From positions 1-32,780 of the forward strand of contig NZ_JAGGOZ010000061.1 of assembly GCF_018614075.1 (NCBI RefSeq): a stretch of 32,780 nucleotides of DNA. The letters are read 5' to 3'. This document shows, in pieces, positions 24,557-32,662 of the stretch. The DNA comes from Streptomyces sp. ISL-94. GTDB taxonomy: Bacteria > Actinomycetota > Actinomycetes > Streptomycetales > Streptomycetaceae. A program made the position numbers and the translations under genes. Under the pieces are notes generated by a model that ran no database searches, was not told the origin of the DNA, and saw only the letters and a program-made list of their open reading frames with translations. Positions within the stretch are counted from its first letter, which is position 1. Every line of letters starts with the position of its first letter.

Positions 24557-26212
24557 TCAGTCCACCGCCTGGGCCGCCGCGCGGCCGGCCGCGCGCCCGG
24601 AGAAGATGCAGCCGCCGAGGAAGGTGCCCTCCAGGGCGCGGTAGCCGTGGACTCCCCCGCCGCCGAAGCCTGCCGCCTCGCCCGCCGCGTAGACGCCGGG
24701 CAGCGGCTCGCCGCCGGCCGTCAGGACGCGCGAGGACAGGTCGGTCTCCAGGCCGCCCAGGGACTTGCGGGTCAGGATCGACAGCCGTACCGCGATCAGC
24801 GGACCGGCCGCGGGGTCCAGGATCCGGTGCGGGGCGGCGGTGCGGATCAGCTTGTCGCCGAGGTACTTGCGGGCCCCGTGGATCGCCGTCACCTGGAGGT
24901 CCTTGCTGAACGGGTTGGCGATCTCCCGGTCCCGGGAGGTGACCACGCGGCGCAGGGCGTCCTCGTCGATCAGGTCCTCCTTGGTCACGGCGTTCATCCC
25001 GCGCACCAGGGCGGCGAGGTCGCGCTCGACGACAAAGTCCGCGCCGTTGTCCATGAAGGCCCTGACCGGGGCGGGTACGGCCTGCCGTGCGCGGGTGATG
25101 ACGTCGCGGACCGACTTGCCGGTGAGGTCGGGGTTCTGCTCGGAGCCGGAGAGGGCGAACTCCTTGCCGATGATGCGCTGGTTGAGGACGAACCACGTGT
25201 GGTCGTGGCCGGTCTTCATGATGTGGTCGAGGGTGCCGAGGGTGTCGAAGCCCGGGAAGAGCGGTACGGGCAGCCGCTTGCCCGTCGCGTCCAGCCACAG
25301 CGAGGACGGGCCGGGCAGGATGCGGATGCCGTGCCTGGCCCAGATCGGGTTCCAGTTCCCGATGCCCTCGGTGTAGTGCCACATCCGGTCCTTGTTGATG
25401 TGGCTGGCGCCCGCCGCCTCCGCGACGCCGAGCATCAGGCCGTCCACGTGCGCCGGGACCCCGGAGAGCATCCGCTCCGGCGGAGTGCCGAGCCGGTCGG
25501 GCCACTGCGCCCGTACGAGGTCGTGGTTGCCGCCGATGCCGCCGCTGGTCACGATCACGGCCTGGGCCCGGAGGGAGAAGTCCCCGGTGGCCTCGCGGCT
25601 GCTCGCGGTGCCGCGCAGGGCGTCGGAGGGCTCCAGGATCTCGCCCGTCACGGTGTCCACGGCGCCGGCCGTGCGGGAGAGCCCGGTGACCCGGTGGCGG
25701 AACTTCAGCTGGACCAGGCCGCGGGCCACGCCGGCCCGGACGCGCCGCTCGAAGGGCTCCACCAGGCCGGGGCCGGTGCCCCAGGTGATGTGGAAGCGGG
25801 GGACGGAGTTGCCGTGGCCGTCGGCGTCGTAGCCGCCGCGCTCCGCCCATCCGACGACGGGGAAGAAGCGGACGCCCTGGGCGTGCAGCCAGGGGCGCTT
25901 CTCGCCGGCCGCGAAGTCCACGTAGGCCTCGGCCCAGCGGCGCGGCCAGGCGTCCTCCTCGCGGTCGAACCCGGCGGTGCCCAGCCAGTCCTGGTGGGCG
26001 AGCGCGCGGCTGTCCTTGATCCGCATGCGGCGCTGCTCGGGCGAGTCCACGAAGAACAGCCCGCCGAAGGACCAGTGGGCCTGGCCGCCGATGGACTGCT
26101 CGGGCTCCTGGTCGAGCAGGATGACCTTGCGGCCCGCGTCGACGAGTTCGGCGGTGGCCACGAGGCCGGCGAGCCCCGCCCCGATCACGATCACGTCTGC
26201 GTCGTACGTCAT
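24557..26212 (-). CDS. FAD-binding dehydrogenase (fumarate reductase/KSTD-like)
   Basis: This 551-residue flavoprotein has an N-terminal Rossmann FAD site (VIVIGAGLAGLVATAEL, residues 7-23), then LLDQEPEQSIGGQAHWSFGG, a mid-protein VIVTSGGIGGNHDLV, and the C-terminal FAD signature GVYAAGEAAGFGGGG with HGYRALEGTFLGGCIFSGR. This is the flavoprotein family of fumarate reductase and 3-ketosteroid dehydrogenase, in the subgroup annotated simply as FAD-binding dehydrogenase. The true substrate is unknown. No signal peptide is present, so it should be cytosolic. Start ATG 26212 has GGAGGA 10 nt upstream, and a promoter (26245-26274) supports it; the longer frame to 26482 runs through the divergent Nudix gene. 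Confidence 0.88.
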   Translation of the reverse strand: MTYDADVIVIGAGLAGLVATAELVDAGRKVILLDQEPEQSIGGQAHWSFGGLFFVDSPEQRRMRIKDSRALAHQDWLGTAGFDREEDAWPRRWAEAYVDFAAGEKRPWLHAQGVRFFPVVGWAERGGYDADGHGNSVPRFHITWGTGPGLVEPFERRVRAGVARGLVQLKFRHRVTGLSRTAGAVDTVTGEILEPSDALRGTASSREATGDFSLRAQAVIVTSGGIGGNHDLVRAQWPDRLGTPPERMLSGVPAHVDGLMLGVAEAAGASHINKDRMWHYTEGIGNWNPIWARHGIRILPGPSSLWLDATGKRLPVPLFPGFDTLGTLDHIMKTGHDHTWFVLNQRIIGKEFALSGSEQNPDLTGKSVRDVITRARQAVPAPVRAFMDNGADFVVERDLAALVRGMNAVTKEDLIDEDALRRVVTSRDREIANPFSKDLQVTAIHGARKYLGDKLIRTAAPHRILDPAAGPLIAVRLSILTRKSLGGLETDLSSRVLTAGGEPLPGVYAAGEAAGFGGGGVHGYRALEGTFLGGCIFSGRAAGRAAAQAVD

Positions 26213-26244
26213 GCGATACCCGTCCTCCGTCGGTGGTGGGGCAG

Positions 26245-26274
26245 ATCTTTGGCTACGGAGCGGTAACCAGTCAA
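26245..26274 (-). promoter_or_regulatory. Promoter of the FAD dehydrogenase gene
   Basis: On the minus strand TTGACT (26274-26269), an 18-bp spacer and AAAGAT (26250-26245) form a good sigma-70-like promoter. The expected start point lies about 25 nt before ATG 26212, leaving room for the GGAGGA ribosome-binding site. Confidence 0.5.
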
Positions 26275-26287
26275 CAGCGGTGGTTGG

Positions 26288-26851
26288 ATGACGGGTGTGA
26301 GTGCCGCTGATGAAGTGCTGGACGTGGTGGACCGCGACGACCGGGTGACCGGGCGGGCCCCGCGCGGCGAGGTGTATGCCCGCGGGCTGCTGCACCGGTG
26401 TGTGTTCGTTCAGGCCAGGGATGCGCGGGGGCGGATCTTCGTGCACCGGCGGACCGCTTCGAAGCTCGTGTTCCCCTCGCACTACGACATGTTCGTGGGC
26501 GGCGTGCTAGGCGCCGGGGAGAGCTACGGGCGGGCCGCGCTGCGGGAGGCCGAGGAGGAGCTCGGGGTGCGGGGGCTGCCGCAGCCCGTGCCGCTGTTCA
26601 AGTTCCTGTACGAGGGGCCGGGCGGGGCCTGGTGGTCGTACGTGCACGAAGTGCGGTGCGTGTTGCCCGTACGGCCGCAGGTGTCGGAGGTGGCCTGGCA
26701 CGACTTCGTGGACGAGGACGAACTGGAGCGGCGGGTGGCCGGCGGTTCGTGGACCTGGGTGCCCGACGGGCTGGAGGCGTACCGGCGGCTGCGGGAGTTC
26801 CGGGCGCCGGGCGGCCCGGGTGGAGACCCGGGCCCCGGGCCCGGGCGGTAG
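26288..26851 (+). CDS. Nudix hydrolase (IDI/YfcD-like)
   Basis: This 187-residue protein carries a complete Nudix box starting at Gly72 (GVLGAGESYGRAALREAEEE, continuing LGV), with the REAEEE catalytic metal-binding core. The N-terminal DEVLDVVDRDDRVTGRAPRGEVYARGLLHRCVFV and later SHYDMFVGG place it in the isopentenyl-diphosphate isomerase-like Nudix group (YfcD). Members hydrolyse nucleotide or isoprenoid diphosphates; the substrate cannot be read here. Its last 20 residues are Gly/Pro-rich and encoded by a 9-bp stem-loop, so the gene seems to carry its terminator inside its own end. It diverges from the FAD dehydrogenase. A GTG nine bases downstream is an alternative start. Confidence 0.9.
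   Translation: MTGVSAADEVLDVVDRDDRVTGRAPRGEVYARGLLHRCVFVQARDARGRIFVHRRTASKLVFPSHYDMFVGGVLGAGESYGRAALREAEEELGVRGLPQPVPLFKFLYEGPGGAWWSYVHEVRCVLPVRPQVSEVAWHDFVDEDELERRVAGGSWTWVPDGLEAYRRLREFRAPGGPGGDPGPGPGR
26813..26834 (+). terminator. Hairpin inside the 3' end of the Nudix gene
   Basis: GGCCCGGGT (26813-26821) and ACCCGGGCC (26826-26834) form a perfect 9-bp stem with a GGAG loop, 17 nt before the stop codon. It encodes part of the Gly/Pro tail. It might attenuate read-through into the DUF202 genes, which have their own leaderless promoter box. Confidence 0.4.
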
Positions 26852-26868
26852 CGGGCGGCGGCCCGGCG

Positions 26869-26874
26869 TAGATT
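26869..26874 (+). promoter_or_regulatory. -10 box of a leaderless promoter (DUF202 pair)
   Basis: TAGATT lies 6 nt before GTG 26881, the spacing expected when transcription starts at the first base of the start codon. No ribosome-binding site is present, which agrees. No clear -35 is seen. Confidence 0.5.
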
Positions 26875-26880
26875 GCGGGG

Positions 26881-27294
26881 GTGATCGATTCCCCGAAGGG
26901 CGGATTCCTGCGTGACCTGCGCCTCTGGTTCGCGCCGCAGCGCCTCCGCGACGAGGGCGAGACCCCCGACTACCGCTTCTCGCTGGCCAACGAGCGGACC
27001 TTCCTGGCCTGGATCCGGACCGCGCTGGCCCTGGTGGGCGGCGGTTTCGCGGTCGACCAGTTCCTGCCGGACCTGCGATGGGGGGTGCGGGTCGGGATGG
27101 CCTTCGCGCTGCTCGCGGTGGGTGCGGCGTGCGCGCTGCGGGCCGTGAACCACTGGGTGCGGTGCGAGCGGGCGATGCGGCGGGGTGAGGATCTCCCGGT
27201 GTCGCGGTTCCCCGTGGTGCTGAGCGCGGGGGTGGGGCTGGTCGCGGTGGTGATGCTGGTGGTCGTGCTGCTGGGCTGGACGACCGGGCGGTGA
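26881..27294 (+). CDS. DUF202 (YidH-like) membrane protein
   Basis: This 137-residue protein has the DUF202 signature YRFSLANERTFLAWIRTALALVGGG, followed by three predicted membrane helices (about 43-60, 68-88 and 110-132). The N-terminal segment is cytoplasmic and basic. The function of the family is unknown; it typically occurs as pairs in the plasma membrane. The next DUF202 gene overlaps its stop by 4 nt (GTGA), so both are made together and may form a hetero-oligomer. The start GTG is supported by the leaderless TAGATT box. Confidence 0.88.
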   Translation: MIDSPKGGFLRDLRLWFAPQRLRDEGETPDYRFSLANERTFLAWIRTALALVGGGFAVDQFLPDLRWGVRVGMAFALLAVGAACALRAVNHWVRCERAMRRGEDLPVSRFPVVLSAGVGLVAVVMLVVVLLGWTTGR

Positions 27295-27608
27295 CGCGGT
27301 ACGGGGAACCTCGCGACGCCGGGCTCCAGCCGGAGCGGACCCGGCTCGCGTGGCGGCGTACGACGCTGGCCTCCTCGGTGGTGGCGGTGCTGGCGCTGCG
27401 GCAGGCGCTGCGCGGGTCCGGCGGGCCGGTGGAGGTGGTGGGGGCGGCGATCATCGCGCTGGTCTGGCTGGCGTTCCTGGGGGTGGCGCACCGGCGGATC
27501 CGCGAACTGGCGGCCGGGCGACCCCCGGGGCTCGCGCCGCGGGCGGCGGTGGCGGCGGTGGCGTGCACGGTGGCGCTGGCGCTGTTCGCGATGGCTGTGA
27601 TCGTCTGA
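27291..27608 (+). CDS. DUF202 membrane protein, second of pair
   Basis: This 105-residue protein shows the shorter DUF202 version LQPERTRLAWRRTTLASSVVAVLALR and three predicted membrane helices (about 26-42, 48-67 and 82-104). The start GTG overlaps the preceding stop, giving translational coupling. Paired long and short DUF202 genes are the usual arrangement in actinomycetes. The role is unknown. Confidence 0.87.
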   Translation: MTRYGEPRDAGLQPERTRLAWRRTTLASSVVAVLALRQALRGSGGPVEVVGAAIIALVWLAFLGVAHRRIRELAAGRPPGLAPRAAVAAVACTVALALFAMAVIV

Positions 27609-27690
27609 GCCGACCGTCCGGGCTGATGGTCGGATGATCGGGCTTCTTCGCGCCACAGCGACATAACGGGTGATGGCGAATGATCCGCAC

Positions 27691-27696
27691 TAGCCT
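27691..27696 (+). promoter_or_regulatory. -10 box of a leaderless promoter (His-rich gene)
   Basis: TAGCCT ends 7 nt before ATG 27704. No Shine-Dalgarno is seen between them, consistent with a leaderless transcript. I could not find a convincing Zur or Nur operator around it. Confidence 0.4.
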
Positions 27697-27703
27697 CGGC
27701 GCC

Positions 27704-28000
27704 ATGACGACCATGCACCAGGAGCACGCGACGCACGAGCACGCCCACGGGCCCGACTGCGGCCACCGGGCGGTCCCCCACGGTGACCACGTGGACTACG
27801 CGCACGACGGCCACCTGCACCGGGAGCACTCCGGGCACTGGGACGAGTGCGAGAGCCCCGGGCACACGACCCACTCCGAACACGCGCACCGCCACGGCTC
27901 GGACTGCGGGCACGACGCCGTCCCGCACGGCGACCACGTCGACTACGTGCACGACGGGCACCGGCACGCCGAGCACGACGGCCACTACGACGACCACTGA
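27704..28000 (+). CDS. His-rich duplicated metal-binding-type protein
   Basis: This 98-residue protein has about one quarter histidine, plus many Asp, Glu and three Cys. It is built from an internal duplication: HGPDCGHRAVPHGDHVDYAH near residues 17-36, repeated as HGSDCGHDAVPHGDHVDYVH near 63-82, each followed by DGHxHxEHxGH. No signal peptide or membrane helix is present. The spacing HxxDCGH and HGDHVDYxHDGHxH suggests two equal sites for zinc, nickel, copper or cobalt. It could be a cytosolic metal store or chaperone. The start at 27704 is supported by the TAGCCT box; an upstream ATG at 27680 is less likely. No transporter lies next to it. Confidence 0.8.
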   Translation: MTTMHQEHATHEHAHGPDCGHRAVPHGDHVDYAHDGHLHREHSGHWDECESPGHTTHSEHAHRHGSDCGHDAVPHGDHVDYVHDGHRHAEHDGHYDDH

Positions 28001-28020
28001 CGCCATCGGCCTGTAAAGCC

Positions 28021-28042
28021 CCTGACTGAGGATCCGGTCAGG
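28021..28042 (+). terminator. Possible terminator after the His-rich gene
   Basis: CCTGAC (28021-28026) pairs with GTCAGG (28037-28042) around a 10-nt loop containing GGATCC, 20 nt after the stop. The stem is short, so the call is weak. Confidence 0.3.
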
Positions 28043-28122
28043 AGCGGTACCCGCCCTCCCTCCGGGTCGCGACGGCTGACAGGATGCCGACCGCCTGTCC
28101 ATGCGATCCGGGGAGAGCGCAG

Positions 28123-28335
28123 ATGCCCGTCGACGATCCGTACCTCATCCGGCCCGCACCGGGGGTGTACGCCTACGTCCAGCCGGACGGCGGCCGGCGC
28201 CTCGACAACGCCGGCTTCGTGAGCGACGGCCGCCGGACCCTGCTCGTCGGCACCGCCGCCGCCGAGCGGCGGGCGCCTGCCCTGCGCGAGGCGGCCGCGG
28301 CGGCCGGGGTCCCGCTCCCCCGCCCCGTGGCATGA
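28123..28335 (+). pseudogene. 5' remnant of an MBL-fold hydrolase gene
   Basis: A 70-residue frame with a good GGGGAGAG ribosome-binding site reads PYLIRPAPGVYAYVQPDGGRRLDNAGFVSDGRRTLLV and then ERRAPALREAAAAAGVPLPRPVA. This matches the first 70 residues of a common Streptomyces metallo-beta-lactamase-fold hydrolase, whose next element would be the metal-binding THHHGDH. The frame stops just before it, and no continuation is seen in any + frame up to 28552. The conserved LLVDTAATE is also changed to LLVGTAAAE. I read it as a deletion-truncated gene; a functional micro-protein cannot be excluded. Confidence 0.6.
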
Positions 28336-28482
28336 ACGGCAGGACCCCGATCCTTTGCCACTCTGTCGCGCACAGCACGGCGCGCCGCCGCCGCGATGTG
28401 ACGCTTCGCGATGCCGTGCGAGGCCACATGACGTGACATTTGCGGGCCCCGGAAGGGTTCTTTCGGTCCGCGCTATGGACGG

Positions 28483-28502
28483 CATACCGACTGGTCGGCA
28501 TG
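28483..28502. promoter_or_regulatory. TetR-type palindromic operator
   Basis: CATACCGACTGGTCGGCATG is a dyad with arms CAT-n-CCGAC and GTCGG-n-ATG around a central TG. It resembles operators of TetR-family regulators of acyl-CoA metabolism in actinomycetes. It lies 50 bp before the phosphotransferase ATG. No TetR gene is in the window. Confidence 0.5.
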
Positions 28503-28552
28503 ATGGCATCGTTCCATCCGACATCGTCAACTCCGCTACGGAGGTGCGCACC

Positions 28553-29611
28553 ATGACCTCAGCCTCAGCCGACCCCCGGGGCCTCGATCTGGAGCGGCTG
28601 CGCGGTCATCTCGACCGGGTGCGGCCGGGACTCGTGGCCGGGGCGCTACGCGGCCGGCTGATCGAAGGCGGCCGATCGAATCTCACGTACGAGATCACCG
28701 ACGGGACCGCCCGCTGGGTGGTGCGCAGGCCGCCGCTCGGGCACGTACTGGCCACCGCGCACGACATGCGCCGCGAGCACCGGGTGATCGAGGCGCTGCA
28801 CGGCACGGCCGTGCCGGTGCCCGAGCCGGTGCTGCTGTGCGAGGACGAGGAGGTGCTGGGGGCGCCGTTCTACGTCATGGAGTACGTGGAGGGGGTGCCG
28901 TACCGGACGGCCGGCCAGCTCGCCGCGATCGGGCCGGAGCGCACCCGGCGGGCGGTGCTGGGCCTGGTGGACACCCTGGTCGACCTGCACGCGGTGGATC
29001 CGGAGTCGGTGGGCCTGGGCGACTTCGGCCGGCCCGAGGGCTTCCTCGACCGGCAGCTGCGCCGCTGGGGCAAGCAGCTCGCGGCCTCGCGGGGACGGGA
29101 GCTGGCCGGAATCGACGAGCTGCACGGCGCGCTCGGCCGGGCGCTGCCCGACTCCCCCGCCCCGACCGTGGTGCACGGGGACTTCCGGCTCGACAACGTG
29201 CTGATCGGCGAGCCGAACGACACGATCCGGGCGGTGCTGGACTGGGAGATGTCCACGCTGGGCGATCCGCTCACCGATCTCGGGCTGCTGGTGATGTACA
29301 GCTCCGACCTGGGCCTGACCGAGTCTCCGGTCAGCACGACGAGCGGGGCGCCCGGCCATCCGACCCCCGCCGAGCTGGTCGAGCGGTACGCCGCCCGCTC
29401 CGGCCGGGACACCGGCGCCATCGCCTGGTACACGGCCTTCGCCTGGTTCAAGCTCGCGGTGATCCTCGAAGGCATCCACTACCGGTACACGCTCGGGCAG
29501 ACCGTCGGTGCGGGATTCGACCGGATCGGCGAGCTGGTGCCCGTCTTCATCGAGCACGGACTGACCACCCTCCAGGCCCCCCACACATTCCAGAACCGCC
29601 AGGAAGGCTGA
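28553..29611 (+). CDS. APH-type phosphotransferase (ACAD10/11 kinase-like, LvaA-like)
   Basis: This 352-residue protein has the aminoglycoside-phosphotransferase kinase fold: a nucleotide loop GGRSNLTY (39-46), then VVRRPP, catalytic HGDFRLDN (208-215; Asp210, Asn215) and metal-binding DWE (230-232) in LDWEMSTLGDPLTDLG. This wording belongs to the group fused to acyl-CoA dehydrogenase in animal ACAD10/ACAD11 and to LvaA of Pseudomonas levulinate catabolism. These phosphorylate the 4-hydroxyl of 4-hydroxyacyl-CoA; they are not antibiotic kinases. The acyl-CoA dehydrogenase gene follows after 13 nt. Start ATG 28553 has GGAGG about 9 nt upstream; the longer frame from 28355 has no support. Cytosolic. 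Confidence 0.9.
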   Translation: MTSASADPRGLDLERLRGHLDRVRPGLVAGALRGRLIEGGRSNLTYEITDGTARWVVRRPPLGHVLATAHDMRREHRVIEALHGTAVPVPEPVLLCEDEEVLGAPFYVMEYVEGVPYRTAGQLAAIGPERTRRAVLGLVDTLVDLHAVDPESVGLGDFGRPEGFLDRQLRRWGKQLAASRGRELAGIDELHGALGRALPDSPAPTVVHGDFRLDNVLIGEPNDTIRAVLDWEMSTLGDPLTDLGLLVMYSSDLGLTESPVSTTSGAPGHPTPAELVERYAARSGRDTGAIAWYTAFAWFKLAVILEGIHYRYTLGQTVGAGFDRIGELVPVFIEHGLTTLQAPHTFQNRQEG

Positions 29612-29624
29612 GGAGCCGATCAGC

Positions 29625-30839
<1,215 letters not shown>

Positions 30840-30859
30840 ACCCGGCGGATCGAGGGTTC

Positions 30860-30889
30860 CGCGTTCGGCCCGGGACAGGGCCGAACGCG
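30860..30889. terminator. Terminator of the phosphotransferase/dehydrogenase operon
   Basis: CGCGTTCGGCCC (30860-30871) pairs perfectly over 12 bp with GGGCCGAACGCG (30878-30889), with loop GGGACA. It starts 20 nt after the dehydrogenase stop. Confidence 0.75.
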
Positions 30890-30938
30890 CGGACAGCCTC
30901 GGCGGCGGCGGCGGGCTCGGCCTCGGGCGGCGGGCTCT

Positions 30939-30958
30939 GGGGGCGGGCCTGCGCCCCC
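30939..30958 (-). terminator. Terminator of the merR gene
   Basis: GGGGGCG (30939-30945) and CGCCCCC (30952-30958) form a 7-bp stem with a 6-nt loop, 20 nt past the merR stop on the minus strand. This is a common form of Streptomyces terminator. Confidence 0.55.
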
Positions 30959-30978
30959 AAGGGTTCCAGGGGCCGCGT

Positions 30979-31350
30979 CTAGGGAGCCGTCGTGCGGCCC
31001 GCCGCCGCCTCGATGACCTCGTCCAGCACCTCGCGGGAGCGGATCAGATCGCCGATCATCCGGTCGATCCGCTCCCGTTCGGTGGTCAGTTCGGCCACCA
31101 GCGCCGGGGTGGCGCGCACCGACGGGCCGCCGTCCTCGTCGCGCATACAGGGCAGGATCTGGGCGATCTTCGCGCTGTGCAGGCCGGCCACGTAGAGCTC
31201 CTGGATCCGGATGACCCGGTCGACCGCGCGCTCGGGGAAGTCCCGGTGGCCGCCGGGCGTCCGGTCCGAAGCCAGCAGGCCCTGCTCCTCGTAGTAGCGC
31301 AGGGAACGCTCACCGACCCCGGTGCGCGCCGCCAGTTCGCCGATCCGCAT
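30979..31350 (-). CDS. MerR-family transcriptional regulator
   Basis: This 123-residue protein has a winged helix-turn-helix MRIGELAARTGVGERSLRYYEEQGLL (1-26), wing TPGGHRDFPERAVDRV, then a long dimerisation helix near 80-112. Only one cysteine (in ILPCMRDED) is present, so it lacks the Cys clusters of metal sensors or SoxR. It is more likely a small-molecule or electrophile sensor. It is divergent from an Old Yellow Enzyme gene whose promoter has a 20-bp spacer holding a 16-bp dyad, exactly the arrangement MerR proteins activate by DNA distortion. It probably also represses itself. Start ATG 31350 has a modest GGGG upstream. Confidence 0.92.
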   Translation of the reverse strand: MRIGELAARTGVGERSLRYYEEQGLLASDRTPGGHRDFPERAVDRVIRIQELYVAGLHSAKIAQILPCMRDEDGGPSVRATPALVAELTTERERIDRMIGDLIRSREVLDEVIEAAAGRTTAP

Positions 31351-31374
31351 GCCCTACCCCAGCTCTTGAATCTC

Positions 31375-31406
31375 TTGAATCTGACATCAATGTCAGCTTT
31401 TACGGT
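31375..31406 (+). promoter_or_regulatory. MerR-type promoter of the OYE gene
   Basis: -35 TTGAAT (31375-31380) and -10 TACGGT (31401-31406) are separated by 20 bp, longer than the normal 17 and typical for MerR-controlled promoters. The -10 ends 6 nt before ATG 31413, so the transcript is probably leaderless. A direct repeat CTCTTGAAT (31363-31371 and 31372-31380) overlaps the -35. Confidence 0.65.
31381..31396. promoter_or_regulatory. MerR operator dyad
   Basis: CTGACATCAATGTCAG has perfect 7-bp arms around CA and fills most of the 20-bp spacer. It is the obvious binding site of the divergent MerR product. Confidence 0.7.
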
Positions 31407-31412
31407 ACCGGC

Positions 31413-32558
31413 ATGACGCAGACACAGCACGGTCCCGCCGCTTCGCGCCTCTTCGAATCCGCCCGTCTCGGCGGCCTGGAACTGTCCAGCCGCCTGGTGA
31501 TGGCCCCGCTGACCCGCAACCGCGCCGGGGCCGACGGTGTCCCCGGCGAGCTCATGGCCGCCTACTACGCGCAGCGCGCCTCGGCCGGCCTGATCATCGC
31601 CGAGGCCACCACCCCGAACGCCGTCGGGCAGACCTACCCGCACATCCCCGGCATCCACACCCCGGCACAGATCGCCGGCTGGCGCCGGGTCACCGAGGCC
31701 GTGCGGGCTGCCGGGGGCGGGGGGATGTTCCTCCAGCTCCAGCACGGCGGCCGGGTCGGGCACCCCGAGACCAGCGGGCGGGTGCCGCTCGCCCCGTCCG
31801 CGGTGCCCTTCCCGGAGCAGCTGATCACCCCCGGCGGTCTGCGGGACGGCGTCATACCGCGCGAGATGACCGCCGAGGACATCAGGTCGACCGTGGCAGA
31901 CTTCGCGAGCGCCGCCCGGGGCGCGGTCGCGGCGGGCTTCGCCGGCGTGGAGGTGCACTCCGCCAACGGCCACCTGCTGCACCAGTTCCTCTCCCGCAAC
32001 ACCAATCGCCGCACCGACGAGTGGGGCGGCTCCGTCGAGAACCGCATCCGGTTCACCGTCGAGGTGGTCCGGGCCGTCGCCGAGGCCATCGGTCCGGAGC
32101 GGGTCGGCGTACGCATCTCGCCCGGAGTGGCCGTCAACGGGGTCGAGGAGGGCGACACCGAGGAGATCTACCCGGCGCTGGTCAAGGCCCTTGCCGACCT
32201 GGCGCCGGTCTACCTGCACCAGGTCCACACCGACCCCGACGGCCCCCGTTTCGCGCAGATCCGCCGGGACTGGCCCGGCACCCTGATCGCCAACCCCGTG
32301 CTCTCCCGCGAGGAGCTCGCGGCCGACGGCGGCAAGCGGCGGGGCGAACGCCTGCTGGCGGAGGGCGCCGACCTCGTGGCGCTGGGCCGGGGCTTCCTCG
32401 CCAACCCCGACTTCGTGGAGCGGCTGCGCACGGGCGCGCCGCTCAACGAGATCCGTCCCGAGTACCTGATGCACGTACAGGGGGCGGAGGGCTACACCGA
32501 CTACCCGGCGCTCCCGGCGCCGCGCGGCGTCGGAAATCTCCCTGAGCGGGTGCGGTAG
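31413..32558 (+). CDS. Old Yellow Enzyme family ene-reductase
   Basis: This 381-residue FMN-dependent TIM-barrel enzyme shows LVMAPLTRNRA near the start, LQLQHGGRVGHP (107-118), the ligand-binding pair His182/Asn185 in VHSANGHLLHQFLS, RRTDEWGGSVENR (199-211) and GADLVALGRGFLANPD near the C-terminus. These enzymes use NAD(P)H to reduce activated C=C bonds or nitro compounds in electrophile detoxification. The residue matching the proton-donor Tyr196 of yeast OYE1 is His187, an unusual change. Expression is probably induced by the divergent MerR regulator. The start is consistent with a leaderless transcript, and no ribosome-binding site is present. Cytosolic. Confidence 0.93.
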   Translation: MTQTQHGPAASRLFESARLGGLELSSRLVMAPLTRNRAGADGVPGELMAAYYAQRASAGLIIAEATTPNAVGQTYPHIPGIHTPAQIAGWRRVTEAVRAAGGGGMFLQLQHGGRVGHPETSGRVPLAPSAVPFPEQLITPGGLRDGVIPREMTAEDIRSTVADFASAARGAVAAGFAGVEVHSANGHLLHQFLSRNTNRRTDEWGGSVENRIRFTVEVVRAVAEAIGPERVGVRISPGVAVNGVEEGDTEEIYPALVKALADLAPVYLHQVHTDPDGPRFAQIRRDWPGTLIANPVLSREELAADGGKRRGERLLAEGADLVALGRGFLANPDFVERLRTGAPLNEIRPEYLMHVQGAEGYTDYPALPAPRGVGNLPERVR

Positions 32559-32636
32559 ACGACGGAGATCCCGCGGCTGCCGGCCTTCTGGGCAGCACGT
32601 GCGGACCGCCCCTTCAGGCCGGGTCGGCGCCCGGCT

Positions 32637-32661
32637 CCGGCCGGGGCCCGGGGCGGGCCGG
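32637..32661. terminator. Possible terminator between OYE and the edge gene
   Basis: CCGGCC (32637-32642) pairs with GGCCGG (32656-32661), with a GGGGCCCGGGG word in between that allows an inner stem. It lies between convergent reading frames. The composition is so GC-rich that chance pairing is possible. Confidence 0.3.
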
Positions 32662-32662
32662 C

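Noticed and set aside
24647..26266. 539-residue + strand frame opposite the FAD dehydrogenase
   Set aside because: Shadow frame; the minus strand has FAD signatures, a promoter and a ribosome-binding site.
26507..28102. 531-residue minus-strand frame
   Set aside because: Antisense of the Nudix, DUF202 and His-rich genes; its Val-rich stretch is just reversed His/Asp codons.
28553..29611. Aminoglycoside resistance kinase
   Set aside because: Wording and the adjacent acyl-CoA dehydrogenase match the ACAD10/11-type phosphotransferase group instead.
31363..31380. Direct repeat as a possible CRISPR or integration site
   Set aside because: Only two adjacent 9-bp copies with no spacers, and no cas or integrase gene nearby.
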